Origin: JAEUMD01 sp050250815
GTDB taxonomy: Bacteria; Pseudomonadota; Alphaproteobacteria; Rhizobiales; Hyphomicrobiaceae
DNA: 64,000 bases
Direction of reading: 5' to 3'
NCBI GenBank assembly: GCA_050250815.1
Contig: JBFWNY010000015.1
Coordinates: forward strand, 1-64,000
The notes beneath the pieces are model-generated. The model made no database searches and was not told where the DNA came from. It saw only the letters and a program-made list of their open reading frames with translations. The position numbers and the translations under genes were made by a program. Positions 15,865 through 25,993 of the stretch are shown here, in pieces (the stretch's first letter is position 1; each line of letters opens with the position of its first letter).

Positions 15865-16965
15865 ATGTCCGACACGTTGCTCGTTTCGACACGAAAGGGC
15901 TTGTTCTGGGTGCGCCGCGGCAGCTCGGGCTGGACTGTCGATCGCGCGGAGTTCCTAGGCGACAATGTCACGCTGACGTTGACCGACCGGCGAACCGGAC
16001 ATCATTTCGCGGCACTCGACCACGGTCATTTCGGCGTCAAGCTGCATCGCAATCGCGGTGGGGGCTGGGAGGAAATCCAGGCGCCAGTCTATCCACCCAA
16101 GCCCGAAGGCCTTGAAGAGAACGACATGTGGGGCCGGCCGCTGCCGTGGAGCACCGCGCGCATCTGGGCGCTCGCTGCCGGCGGCGCTGCCGAACCCGGC
16201 GTTCTGTGGTGCGGTACGTTGCCCGGCGGCCTGTTCCGCTCCGACGACAATGGCGAAAGCTGGCAGATCGTCCGAGCGCTCTGGGAACACCCCAAGCGCA
16301 AAATGTGGATGGGCGGCGGTGCCGATCTGCCCGGGATCCATTCGATCATTGTCGACGGAGCCAATCCGGCGCGCGTTATTCTCGCCGTCTCGACGGGCGG
16401 CATCTGGATCACCGAGGATGGCGGAGCCACGTGGGGACAGCGTGGCGAAGGCATGCGCGCCGATCACGTGCCGCCGGAGTTGACGAACGATCCGATCGCT
16501 CAGGATGTGCATTGCCTCGTTCAGTGTCCCGCCGCGCCAAGCCGCATGTGGGTGCAGCACCACAACGGGATCTTCGTATCCTCCGACGAGGGCCGCACGT
16601 TCCGCGAGATCACCGATGTCGACCCATCGACTTTCGGATTCCCAGTGGTGGTGCATCCCAAAGACCCCGATACCGCCTGGTTCGTACCCGGCGTCAAGGA
16701 TGAGCAACGCATTCCACCTGCTGGCCGCCTCGTCGTCACGCGCACGCGCGATGGCGGCCGCTCGTTCGAAACGCTGAGCAAGGGGCTGCCGCAGACGCAC
16801 GCCTACGATATCGTCTACCGTCACGCACTGGACCTCGACGCGACGGGCGAACGGCTCGCCTTCGGCTCTACGACCGGAGGTCTGTGGGTGAGCGAGGACG
16901 CCGGCGACAGCTGGCAGAGTGTCATTCACACCCTGCCACCCGTCTACGCCGTGCGCTTCGCCTGA
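15865..16965 (+). CDS. BNR/Asp-box beta-propeller protein (exo-alpha-sialidase-like, VPS10/sortilin-type)
   Basis: Predicted beta-propeller of 366 residues with repeated Asp-box motifs: SDDNGESWQIV, TEDGGATWGQR, SSDEGRTFREI, TRDGGRSFETL and SEDAGDSWQSV. There is no signal peptide, so it is probably cytoplasmic despite the sialidase-like fold. It is translationally linked to the MoaD-like gene (five-base gap). Its last 22 bases overlap the 3' end of the convergent LuxR-type gene. The partner and reaction are unknown. Confidence 0.85.
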   Translation: MSDTLLVSTRKGLFWVRRGSSGWTVDRAEFLGDNVTLTLTDRRTGHHFAALDHGHFGVKLHRNRGGGWEEIQAPVYPPKPEGLEENDMWGRPLPWSTARIWALAAGGAAEPGVLWCGTLPGGLFRSDDNGESWQIVRALWEHPKRKMWMGGGADLPGIHSIIVDGANPARVILAVSTGGIWITEDGGATWGQRGEGMRADHVPPELTNDPIAQDVHCLVQCPAAPSRMWVQHHNGIFVSSDEGRTFREITDVDPSTFGFPVVVHPKDPDTAWFVPGVKDEQRIPPAGRLVVTRTRDGGRSFETLSKGLPQTHAYDIVYRHALDLDATGERLAFGSTTGGLWVSEDAGDSWQSVIHTLPPVYAVRFA

Positions 16966-18101
16966 ACCGGCGATGGCGCGCACAGGGCGGGCACGGCCGA
17001 GGGGGCACAGGCGACCGGTAACGAGAGTTCCGCTGCGATGCGCACGATATCGGCCTGCCGCGCCGCGCCGATCTTGTCCATCACGCTCGTCAAGTGGGTC
17101 TTGACCGTGCTGAGTGCGATCGAGAACTGCGCGGCGACGGCCGGCAGCGTGGCACCTTGCGCGATGGCCTTCAGCACGTGGGATTCCTTCGGCGTCAGCT
17201 CGAAAAGAGCGCCCAGCGCATCGGCCGAGACCGATGCGGACTGCCCCGGACAAGGCACGAGAACCGCAACCACCGCCGAGGGCAGCAGCCCGCTGTCGCG
17301 CATGTGGCGGGCAATACGGCAGACGTAGGCCACCGCCGGACGCGCAGCGTGGTTGGGACCGGAGATGGCGACGCACGACGCTTCGTGCCCCTCACACGTG
17401 GCTTCAGCCTTGTCGCGAATGACGTGGGCGAGACGCGACGCTGCGTCCTGGCAGGCAAGGCCCAGCCGTGCTCCGCGCAGACGCAACGGGCCTTCACCCG
17501 CCATCATGCGACGCGCCGGGACATTGGCATGAACGACAGTGCCTTCTGAATCTGTAAGCACGACAGCGAGTGCGAGCTGATCGAGCAGTCCCGTAAGGCG
17601 CTGAGCGATCGCACTATCGCTCGCGATCCTGCCATCGAGTTCGATCGCCCTGCGCAGATGCGGCGAAATCATCCGCAGCATGCGCAGCGCTTTCGTGTTG
17701 CGGCGACCGCTGTTGCCGGCGCCGCCCCACGTCCAGCGGGCGTAGCCGACAAGACCGCGCTCACGCAGGAACACGACGCCCGCGTGCTGTGGTCCACCGC
17801 TGGTGGAACCACGGGGTGAAGCGCTTTCAACCACGGGATGGTCGCGCATCAATGTGGCTAGTGCCGCAAGGCTCCCATCGTCGTTGTCGGCCATCGCGTG
17901 GCAAGCATCCTCGCCTGCCGAGCGCGCAGAGAACACTGCACGCGCCGAGGAGCACTGCACGAGCGTGAGTGAGCCGGCATCGGCGTTGATGGCCCTGCCT
18001 ATGGCGTGGAGCGCGGCGGGCCACCTCTCGGGCTCGCCGGGGCACGCGTAGATCGCAGAAATAAGTTCCGAAACATGCTCTGTGGATGTCGCGTTGCGCA
18101 T
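16944..18101 (-). CDS. LuxR-family HTH regulator with N-terminal PAS-like sensor
   Basis: Regulator of 385 residues. The C-terminal LuxR HTH is at about 300-360 (LTPKESHVLKAIAQGATLPAVAAQF and LSTVKTHLTSVMDKIGAARQADIV). A PAS-like segment lies before it (LALAVVLTDSEGTVVHANVPARRMM). The N-terminal 150 residues resemble an effector-binding part but have no named family. The tail is Ala/Pro/Cys-rich. It overlaps the convergent BNR gene by 22 bases and diverges from the small exported protein at 18402. Confidence 0.85.
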   Translation of the reverse strand: MRNATSTEHVSELISAIYACPGEPERWPAALHAIGRAINADAGSLTLVQCSSARAVFSARSAGEDACHAMADNDDGSLAALATLMRDHPVVESASPRGSTSGGPQHAGVVFLRERGLVGYARWTWGGAGNSGRRNTKALRMLRMISPHLRRAIELDGRIASDSAIAQRLTGLLDQLALAVVLTDSEGTVVHANVPARRMMAGEGPLRLRGARLGLACQDAASRLAHVIRDKAEATCEGHEASCVAISGPNHAARPAVAYVCRIARHMRDSGLLPSAVVAVLVPCPGQSASVSADALGALFELTPKESHVLKAIAQGATLPAVAAQFSIALSTVKTHLTSVMDKIGAARQADIVRIAAELSLPVACAPSAVPALCAPSPVQAKRTA

Positions 18102-18401
18102 GGCTTCCGTTGACCTGGAAAGTTCGACGCGAAACGTTGGAGCATCCCGGCTTCTCTCGCTCGGCTCTGTGTGGCCTGCATCCCTGACGGTACTGTGTCG
18201 CTGCTCTGACGCTTTACGTTCGAGCGCGCGAAGCCCCGAACTCGAAATATTCTTTCCGCTTGTGCGGTGCTACCGCTGCAGGCAGCATTGTTGCGCCCGT
18301 GCCGCCGACAAAGGGACGGCGGCCATCGGCAATCCGGATCCTGAAACCGGATCGCGCGCGTCCTTGCACGCGGCGTGCAACACTCCCCTCAGAGAAACGA
18401 C
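18102..18401. other. Divergent intergenic region, 300 bases
   Basis: It separates the LuxR-type gene (minus) from the small exported protein (plus). It contains ATCCGG/CCGGAT at 18332-18352 and the better palindrome at 18364-18380. No gene is supported here. Confidence 0.5.
18364..18380. promoter_or_regulatory. TTGCACG-CGG-CGTGCAA inverted repeat, candidate operator
   Basis: A perfect 7-base inverted repeat with a three-base spacer ends 21 bases upstream of the ATG at 18402. Position and form suit a repressor or the neighbouring LuxR-type regulator. Confidence 0.45.
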
Positions 18402-18686
18402 ATGCGCACCTCGGTGCTCGCAATGGCAACTGGCCTGCTGATGGCAGGTCACGTGCCGGCATTGGCCGTCGACAGCTTCACCGCGAAGCTCACAGCCTTC
18501 AATCCCACGACCGGCCTGATGGTTCTCAACGATCGCACCACGCTTGGTGTCGACAAGAAGATCATCGAGGGCCAGCTCGAAGTCGGAGCAACGGTGACCG
18601 TCTACTTCGTGGGGACCGAAAATGGTCTTGAGCGAATTGACAAGGTCATAATCACCCCACCGGGCGCCGCTCCGGCGGCCAAGTAA
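18402..18686 (+). CDS. Small exported protein, DUF1344-like
   Basis: Protein of 94 residues from ATG 18402. The signal peptide is SVLAMATGLLMAGHVPALA, then comes a compact beta-rich part (AKLTAFNPTTGLMVLNDRT, LEVGATVTVYFVG, IDKVIITP). The pattern of a short strand-rich domain about conversion and tuning (VTVYF) resembles the DUF1344 family of periplasmic proteins; the match is by eye. It is first in a possible run of small envelope genes and lies just behind a palindrome. Confidence 0.65.
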   Translation: MRTSVLAMATGLLMAGHVPALAVDSFTAKLTAFNPTTGLMVLNDRTTLGVDKKIIEGQLEVGATVTVYFVGTENGLERIDKVIITPPGAAPAAK

Positions 18687-18729
18687 GGGGTCGGGGCGAC
18701 CCGCTCTCAATACGCAACGGAACCGGCTC

Positions 18730-19158
18730 ATGTACGCGGTGGTGCGTCGACTGGCAGTGACATGCGGTGTGCGTGCGCGACCGCTGCTCGTGGCCGCGCT
18801 CATCGTGCTGTGCGCCGGCGTGCTCTGCGTGCCTACGCCCGGCACGGTATCCACCGGCGCGGATGGCGGGGTACTGCGGACCCGCGACGGTGTCCCGCAA
18901 GCACGCGCACCTTACAGTGTGCCGCGCACGCTCAGGTCCGAGGGTCCTGCCAACGGAAGCATCGAGCAGCGTTCGCGCCGCGTCGACATCAAGGTGCGCA
19001 CGGCTCCCCATCCGCGCGGCAGGACGCCCGGCGACGTTGCCCTGTTCCTCGAGCCGCGGCCGGGTGTGAGCGTTGAAGCCGGCCAGCTTCGGCCGCTTGC
19101 GGTGACGCGCGGCGGAACCCTGGGCGCGCGCGCGCCACCCCTCGATCCCGTCATCTAA
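18730..19158 (+). CDS. Hypothetical protein with N-terminal membrane segment
   Basis: Open frame of 142 residues, 43 bases after the DUF1344-like gene. It has a hydrophobic segment at about 17-35 (RPLLVAALIVLCAGVLCVP) and a basic, Pro/Gly/Arg-rich remainder with no motif I recognise. The ribosome-binding site is weak. It could be an exported protein or a chance frame in GC-rich DNA. Confidence 0.35.
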   Translation: MYAVVRRLAVTCGVRARPLLVAALIVLCAGVLCVPTPGTVSTGADGGVLRTRDGVPQARAPYSVPRTLRSEGPANGSIEQRSRRVDIKVRTAPHPRGRTPGDVALFLEPRPGVSVEAGQLRPLAVTRGGTLGARAPPLDPVI

Positions 19159-19314
19159 AGCCACTTCCCGTGACGCCGGCGCCGCATTTTCGCGACGCGT
19201 TCGGTTGTGTGCGCTGTCAATCGGGAAGATGCGCTGACCACCCACAGACATTCACTCGTGCCTCGCATGCCGACGGCCAGAGCCGCGGCGCGAGCACATG
19301 CGGAGTACACATCC

Positions 19315-19530
19315 ATGACCGGCTTCGAAACGGCGCTGGCTTTCGTCAGCGGATTGGCCCTTCTCTCCACGACCTGGCTCCTGTTCCTGCGCCTGCGGCC
19401 GAGGAACGGCGTCGCCAACGCTCTGGTGGCGTCACGGGCGGGTCTGGAAGTGGCCACACTAGCGTTCGTATTCGGCAACGCCCTGGGTTTCGCGCTCGTC
19501 GTTCACGGCATCATCATGCTGCTGAAATAG
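19315..19530 (+). CDS. Small two-helix membrane protein
   Basis: Protein of 71 residues from ATG 19315 with two hydrophobic segments (TALAFVSGLALLSTTWLLFL and GLEVATLAFVFGNALGFALVVHGIIML) joined by the basic loop RLRPRNG. It has no recognised family. Codon use fits the neighbours and the hydrophobic pattern is not that of a shadow frame. Confidence 0.55.
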   Translation: MTGFETALAFVSGLALLSTTWLLFLRLRPRNGVANALVASRAGLEVATLAFVFGNALGFALVVHGIIMLLK

Positions 19531-19647
19531 GGCTTGGCGCGTGGGCGCCGCGTGAGCGGAATGCTCGTGGCGCGGCTGATCTCCAAACGAATGCGGTGGC
19601 ATCCACGTTGGGCACGGATTCCGACAGGCTTCGCGCGAACGGCCAGC

Positions 19648-20829
19648 TCAGCGAAGCCCTATGCGCGTCGCGCTCGCGATGCCGATGTCGGCAAGATAGT
19701 AGCTGTTGACCCAGCCCGACGTCCTGCCGTGACGCACGGGGCACCACGCATCGCGACAGCGGCCCACCACACGGACCGAGCGGCTGTTGGGCGGGATGAC
19801 TCCCACGGCAGCGTGATACTCGGACGGGCCGGAACGGACATTGAGCACGTCGCTCGCATCGACACGCGTCACGCGGAACATCGCGATTTCGGGCATCGAG
19901 GCGGACGACTGCGAAGCCGAACGATATGCTTCGAAGGGTTCGCTCGGTCGCCGCGCCATCGCCGCAGCTTGGCGGCTACTGCGCTCGACCTTCGCCTCGG
20001 GCCAACGCGCCGTGGCGACGGACGCCGCCGCGGTGGTCGCCGCCCGTGCGGCCTCGGCAACAGCGGAGAAGGCAACCAGCCCGCGCGGTAGCGGGATGGC
20101 GACAGCTTCAGCCTCGCCCGCAGCCCCCGCGTTCACTATGACCGGTTTGACCGAGGTCGCCGGGATCTCGATGGGGATTTCGGTCGCAGAGGCTGCCGCC
20201 AGTGCGAGCGAACGGTCCTGTCTCGGAGAAGACTTGTCCTGCGACGGGATAATGGTCTGCGCAGCAGTTGCAGCGGCGGCTTCGCCCGCCACGTCTTGGC
20301 GGGTACCAGCGCCGCTGTCGGCGACCGAGCTGCTGTCGGCGACTGCCGCGCGCGCTACCGTACGCTTTACCGGTTCATGAGCGACCCGCGTCTCCGTGGC
20401 ACCGGGCTTCTCGGCAAGTTCGATCTCGACAGCCGGCTTGGCATCAGCGGCGGCGATGAGCGTCGCGGTACCGCTGTCGCCGCCTTTCGTCTCCTGCCAA
20501 TGGATGCGGTCGCCGTCACGCCAGACCTTGATGCAGCGCGACTGAGCCTCGAACCAGCGGAACCACTTGGCACACAATTCGTCCTGGGCAACCCACCAGC
20601 GCCCGCGATCGCGAGCCGCGCCCAGGTAGCCCGCCAGTTCCCCCGCGGTCCCCTCCATGAGCCCGTTGGGCAGGAATCGCACCGGCAGCTTCATCCCCAG
20701 AGGTGCGTCGATTTCCAGATGGGCGCCAGGCAGCGTGCGGCGCAGGTCGGCCTCACTCAGCCGCTCGGGTGCCGCCTGGGCAACGCCCGGCACGAGCACC
20801 AGAATGAAGGCCGCAATCCACCGCATCAT
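19648..20829 (-). CDS. Exported SH3b-domain protein with long Ala-rich linker
   Basis: Protein of 393 residues. The start at ATG 20829 follows AGGG; the signal peptide is MMRWIAAFILVLVPGVAQA. Residues about 25-120 contain a Trp/Cys-containing N-terminal domain (RWWVAQDELCAKWFRWFEAQSRCIKVWRDGDRIHW, cited in parts: CAKWFRWFEAQSRCIKV). Then comes a disordered Ala/Glu-rich linker to about 310. A C-terminal bacterial SH3 domain follows (VLNVRSGPSEYHAAVGVIPP, VVGRCRDAWCPVRHGRTSGWVN). SH3b domains in such proteins usually bind peptidoglycan or act in envelope stress. It is a single-gene unit. Confidence 0.75.
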   Translation of the reverse strand: MMRWIAAFILVLVPGVAQAAPERLSEADLRRTLPGAHLEIDAPLGMKLPVRFLPNGLMEGTAGELAGYLGAARDRGRWWVAQDELCAKWFRWFEAQSRCIKVWRDGDRIHWQETKGGDSGTATLIAAADAKPAVEIELAEKPGATETRVAHEPVKRTVARAAVADSSSVADSGAGTRQDVAGEAAAATAAQTIIPSQDKSSPRQDRSLALAAASATEIPIEIPATSVKPVIVNAGAAGEAEAVAIPLPRGLVAFSAVAEAARAATTAAASVATARWPEAKVERSSRQAAAMARRPSEPFEAYRSASQSSASMPEIAMFRVTRVDASDVLNVRSGPSEYHAAVGVIPPNSRSVRVVGRCRDAWCPVRHGRTSGWVNSYYLADIGIASATRIGLR

Positions 20830-21249
20830 AGAACCCTGTACGCAAACCACCAGCCGCTGTCGCCCGTTGGACAGAGGCCCGACCAGGTACGCCGACCCCG
20901 TCAGCCCGCCGATTGGACAACAGAAAGATTAAGCTCCGGTGCTCCCTCGCCCCGCAATTCGCGCAAACCTCCCCCGAGGTCTGCCCGCGGCGTGCGACTG
21001 ACAAGCCGCCAACCCGTCACAACTATCTGCCGTGGCTTCTCGGTTAAACTGTGGCGGGCGAAGGGAATTCTAAGTCCAGGGCGGACACTTGAAGATGCAT
21101 TCCGGGGACGTAGTCATGCGTTGCCTGGAGGCCCGGGTTGCGGCAGACGCGCCCGAAATTGACTTGCCGCAGCTGGCTCTGCGGGTAGAACTTCGCACCT
21201 TCTGTCAGGGCCTCCCGGGCCCCTTGCCCGACGTGAGCCCCCCTCGCCC
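20830..21249. other. Divergent intergenic region, 420 bases
   Basis: It lies between the SH3b gene (minus) and the DMT transporter (plus). Promoters for both should be here. I see no strong palindrome and no coding sequence. Confidence 0.5.
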
Positions 21250-22188
21250 ATGCCCAATCCGCCGCATTCCGATCCGCCGGGCGACGTGCCTCCGGTCGAC
21301 ACCGCAGTCCAGCATCGCCTGCAGGCCATCGGCCTGATGCTGCTCGCCGTCGCGTTCTTCTCCGCGCTCGACACCTGCGCCAAGGTACTGGCGACGCGCC
21401 AGGGCGTGCCGGTGGCCCAGTTGTCCTGGATGCGATTCCTGGTGCAGTTCCTGGGCCTGCTCATCTTCGTGCCGGCGCTCGGCCTGATGCCCGTAGGCCG
21501 CCTCTTCATGACGCGCAAGCCGGTCAAGCAACTGGTACGCTCCACCCTGATGGCGGCGACCACCGTATTCAACTTCGTGGCACTGCAGACCCTGCGGCTC
21601 GACCAGACCATCACCATCGTGTTCCTGGCGCCGCTGGTGGTGGCCCTTCTCGCCGGACCATTGCTGGGCGAGTGGGTCGGCTGGCGGCGCATGGTGGCGA
21701 TCCTGGTGGGCTTCGGCGGCATCCTCATCGCCGTGCGGCCGGGTTACGGCGACGTGCCGCCCGCGGTGCTCTACTCCTTCGCAGCGATGCTCGCCTACGC
21801 GCTGTTCATGCTGCTGACCCGGCACCTGGCGCCCTACGACCCGCCACTGGTCACCCTGTTCTACTCGATGTTCGTGGGCACTGCCCTCGGCGCGCCGATC
21901 GCAATCGCTCAGTGGGTCTGGCCGGAGCATTGGTCGACCTGGGCCATTATGCTGTCGTTGGGCGTGCTCGGAGGAACCGGCCATTTCCTGTTCATCCTCG
22001 CCTACAACCGCGCCCCTGCGTCAGCGATTTCTCCGTTCCTCTATTCGCAGCTGCTGACCATGGTGGCGGCCGGCTATCTGGTGTTTGGCGACGTTCCGGA
22101 TGCCTGGACGCTCTCGGGAGCGGCCGTCATCATCGCGTCGGGCATTTACCTTATCCATCGCGAGCGCGTCACCAAGGGCCGGGACTAG
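21250..22188 (+). CDS. DMT superfamily transporter (EamA)
   Basis: Inner-membrane permease of 312 residues with ten predicted transmembrane helices arranged as two EamA repeats (LMLLAVAFFSALDTCAKVL ... GGILIAVRPG, and VLYSFAAMLAYALFMLLTR ... GIYLIHRER). The substrate could be a metabolite, amino acid or drug; the sequence does not show which. The N-terminal Pro-rich 20 residues are cytoplasmic. It stands alone, with the small 2TM protein 200 bases downstream. Confidence 0.88.
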   Translation: MPNPPHSDPPGDVPPVDTAVQHRLQAIGLMLLAVAFFSALDTCAKVLATRQGVPVAQLSWMRFLVQFLGLLIFVPALGLMPVGRLFMTRKPVKQLVRSTLMAATTVFNFVALQTLRLDQTITIVFLAPLVVALLAGPLLGEWVGWRRMVAILVGFGGILIAVRPGYGDVPPAVLYSFAAMLAYALFMLLTRHLAPYDPPLVTLFYSMFVGTALGAPIAIAQWVWPEHWSTWAIMLSLGVLGGTGHFLFILAYNRAPASAISPFLYSQLLTMVAAGYLVFGDVPDAWTLSGAAVIIASGIYLIHRERVTKGRD

Positions 22189-22388
22189 CGGGCGCATTCA
22201 TCATCCCGGCCGAGCCAAGTCTCCGCCGGGATGGCGATGCCGGGTCAGTCGTGTATGCTCGCCAGCCAAAGCGACAGGCCGAACGACAGCATGACACTTT
22301 GCCGTCGGATGGGTGCTGGAGCGTGCCGTGCCATACCTCACGCGCATTCGGTGTGGCGTCCCATTCCGCCCTGGAGAGGCAAGATCCA

Positions 22389-22655
22389 ATGAACGAGCAG
22401 GAAAAACTTTTGAAGGCCAAGCAGCGGGTCGAGGCCCTGACGGGCTTCTACATCCATCTCGCGATCTTCGTGCTGGTGATGTCGCTGCTCATCTTCATCA
22501 ACGCCATTACCGGCGGCCCGTGGTGGGCGCACTTCGTCTTCCTGGGCTGGGGCGCCGGCGTACTGGGACACGCCCTTCTCATCTTCGGCCAGGGATCGAA
22601 CTTCATTCGCAACTGGCAGCTGCGCAAAATCCACCAGATCAAGGACAAGATGTAG
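22389..22655 (+). CDS. 2TM domain protein
   Basis: Protein of 88 residues from ATG 22389. It has the 2TM domain pattern: charged N-terminus (EQEKLLKAKQRVEALTGFYIH), helix AIFVLVMSLLIFINAITG, the short loop GPWWAHFVFLGWGAG, and helix VLGHALLIFG, ending in the basic QLRKIHQIKDKM. Homologues of this domain are found alone or fused to sensor kinases. It was hidden inside a longer open frame whose upstream part is not coding. Confidence 0.8.
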   Translation: MNEQEKLLKAKQRVEALTGFYIHLAIFVLVMSLLIFINAITGGPWWAHFVFLGWGAGVLGHALLIFGQGSNFIRNWQLRKIHQIKDKM

Positions 22656-22716
22656 GCGCGCGTTTCGTCGGCCGAGTGCAACCAACCGGACCGGTTCGCG
22701 CGCTCCAGCGCGGTGC

Positions 22717-22742
22717 GAGGCGCCGGCGTAGTGCGAGGCGCC

Positions 22743-22744
<2 letters not shown>
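22717..22744. terminator. Hairpin at the end of tgt
   Basis: GAGGCGCC (22717-22724) pairs with GGCGCCTC (22737-22744), so the stem reaches into the tgt stop codon. The segment also holds a direct repeat of GTGCGAGGCGCC. It lies between the convergent 2TM gene and tgt. No T-run is present. Confidence 0.35.
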
Positions 22745-23908
<1,164 letters not shown>

Positions 23909-23912
<4 letters not shown>

Positions 23913-24997
23913 CCCGCCTCCGGCGTCATCGCGGGAAACAGTAGCGAGGCATCGCCATAGGAATAGAAGCGGTAGCGCGATGTGACGGCATGCGCGTAGG
24001 CGCCACGCATCGTGTCCAGGCCCGAGAAAGCCGCAACGAGCATGAACAGCGTCGATCGCGGCAGATGAAAGTTGGTCATCAGCGCATCGACCGCGCGGAA
24101 GCGATAGCCCGGAGTAATGAAGATACCGGTGCCACCCGCAAATGGCGCGATGCGTCCTGTCTCGTCGGCCGCGCTCTCCAGCAGTCGCAGCGATGTCGTC
24201 CCCACAGCGACGATGCGACCGCCCTTCGCACGCACCTCGTTGAGTGCGGACGCCGTATCCGCGCTGACCTCGCCCTGCTCGACGTGCATGACATGATCGC
24301 GCGTATCGTCCGCCTTTACCGGTAGGAACGTGCCTGGCCCGACGTGCAGTGTTACAAAATGACGTGCGATGCCGCAGGCCTCCAGTGCTGCCATCAGCTC
24401 CGGCGTAAAATGCAGACCCGCCGTGGGTGCAGCAACCGCGCCGTGGTGCCTGGCATAGATCGTCTGGTAGTCCTCGCGATCGCGCTCCGCGGTTCCACGG
24501 CGGCTCTCGATGTAGGGCGGCAGCGGCATCGCGCCGCGCTCCGCGATTGCTTGATCCAGAAACGCAGAGTGCAGGTTGAAGGCGAGCGTTACGATGCCAC
24601 CTTCACCACGCTCCTCGACGACCGCGTCGAGAACACCCTGATAGCAGACCTTGCCGTCCTCGCCGAAGCGCACGAGATCCCCAGCCTTGAGGCGCTTGGC
24701 CGGACGTGCGAACGCGCGCCAGCGGCTTTCGTCGAGGCGTTCGATCAGCGTCACGTCGATCGCGGCCCGGCTGCTCTGGCGCGTGCGGGCGCCAGAAAGC
24801 GCGACCGGCATCACGCGCGTGTCGTTGAACACCATCGCATCGCCAGGGGCCAGCAGGTCCGGCAGATCGCGCACGCCGAGGTCTTGCGGAGCAGCACCCG
24901 GCCGCACCACGAGCAGACGAGCGGCATCGCGCGGGCGCGCCGGATGCAACGCTATCAGTTCCTCGGGTAGCTCGAAATCAAACAGGTCGGTGCGCAT
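23909..24997 (-). CDS. queA: S-adenosylmethionine:tRNA ribosyltransferase-isomerase
   Basis: Adds the epoxycyclopentanediol moiety from SAM to preQ1-34 in tRNA, the step after Tgt; 362 residues. Family landmarks: LFDFELPEELIALHPARPRDAARLL (start), FNDTRVMPVAL, the central TAGLHFTPELM, HVGPGTFLPVK, VGTTSLRLLES and the C-terminal TNFHLPRSTLFMLVAAFSG then RFYSYGDASLL. It lies upstream of tgt with a four-base overlap and 16 bases after the DUF423 gene, making a likely operon. Confidence 0.97.
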
Positions 24998-25013
24998 GGC
25001 AGCCGGACTTGCG

Positions 25014-25394
25014 CTATTTCGCTGCGGCGCGCAACTCGAGAATGGCGGCCAGCATCGCCATCGCCCAGCCCGCGATCATGCCGCTGCCGCCAATCGGTGC
25101 GGCCATCGGAAACAGGCGCTGTCCCGCGAAGGCCCGCAGTGCGATGTCGCCGGCGAAAAGTGCCGTGCCGGAGAGCAGTAGAATGGTTGCAAACAGCCAT
25201 GCCGCAGGTGCCCGGCAGCGCGTCGCCAGAGCGATCAGGCCCAGCGCCGCAGCGGCGTGCATCACCATGAATTGAGCCGCGGTGACGAGGGCCGTATCGC
25301 TGACGCGATGAGCTGCTGCTGCCCCCAGCCCTACGCCGATTGCACCCATCGTGGCCGCAGCCGCGACCAGAACCCATCGTGCGGTCTCGCTCAT
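25014..25394 (-). CDS. DUF423 family membrane protein
   Basis: Protein of 126 residues with four hydrophobic helices and the DUF423/YgdD pattern (ALGLIALATR, GTALFAGDIALRAF, PIGGSGMIAGWAMAML). The function is unknown in all organisms I know of. It overlaps the TlpA-like gene by four bases (ATGA) and is followed by queA, so it is translated as part of this operon. Confidence 0.85.
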   Translation of the reverse strand: MSETARWVLVAAAATMGAIGVGLGAAAAHRVSDTALVTAAQFMVMHAAAALGLIALATRCRAPAAWLFATILLLSGTALFAGDIALRAFAGQRLFPMAAPIGGSGMIAGWAMAMLAAILELRAAAK

Positions 25395-25993
25395 TTCGCA
25401 CCCGCCTCCCTGGCGCTGTCATCGCGAGCGAGCGCGCGGATCTGATCCAGGATGGCCGGGTCGGCCCAATCCCGCTCGCCAATCGCCCGCAGCACCTGCC
25501 GACCCTGCCGATCGACGACGAATGTCGTGGGCAGGCCGATCGTCCCCCACGCCCGGGAGACGGCGCCGCTCTTGTCGATGAGAACGGGGAACGTCACCGC
25601 CATGTCGGCTAGAAAAGTCCAGATCTGGTCGGCATCGCCGCCCACGTGAACACCGATCATCACAGCGTCGTCACCCAGCAGCTCGGATGCGCGCTGCATC
25701 GAGGGGATCTCCGCGCGGCACGGCGGGCACCACGTCGCCCAAAAATTGACGATGAGAACACGGCCGGCAAGAGCATCGAGCGATTGGGATCCACCGTCGA
25801 GGTCGCTCAGCTCGAAGCCGGGCGCCGAAGGCGTGCCGGGCATCGGTTGCAGGAGCATTGCTGTCGCATTGCATGGTGCGGACGACAGCCCCAGAAGCGG
25901 GGGGCTCACAGCGATTGCGAAGGCCGCCGTGATCGCTTCCCGGCGTGACAGTCGAAAGGACCGAACGCCACCATGCAGTCGCAAACCTCTCAT
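25391..25993 (-). CDS. TlpA/ResA-like exported thioredoxin
   Basis: Thiol-disulfide oxidoreductase of the TlpA family acting outside the cytoplasm; 200 residues. The start at ATG 25993 overlaps the preceding stop as ATGA. The N-terminus has a twin-Arg-like SRREAITAAFAIAVSPPLLG. The active site is VNFWATWCPPCRAEIPSM (WCPPC), and the cis-Pro loop is GLPTTFVVDRQG. It is typically involved in cytochrome c or copper-site maturation. It sits between an exported protein of unknown function and DUF423. Confidence 0.9.
   Translation of the reverse strand: MRGLRLHGGVRSFRLSRREAITAAFAIAVSPPLLGLSSAPCNATAMLLQPMPGTPSAPGFELSDLDGGSQSLDALAGRVLIVNFWATWCPPCRAEIPSMQRASELLGDDAVMIGVHVGGDADQIWTFLADMAVTFPVLIDKSGAVSRAWGTIGLPTTFVVDRQGRQVLRAIGERDWADPAILDQIRALARDDSAREAGAK

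Noticed and set aside
21205..21984. Minus-strand Gln/His/Arg-rich frame of 259 codons
   Set aside because: It is antisense to the DMT transporter, whose ten helices are unmistakable.
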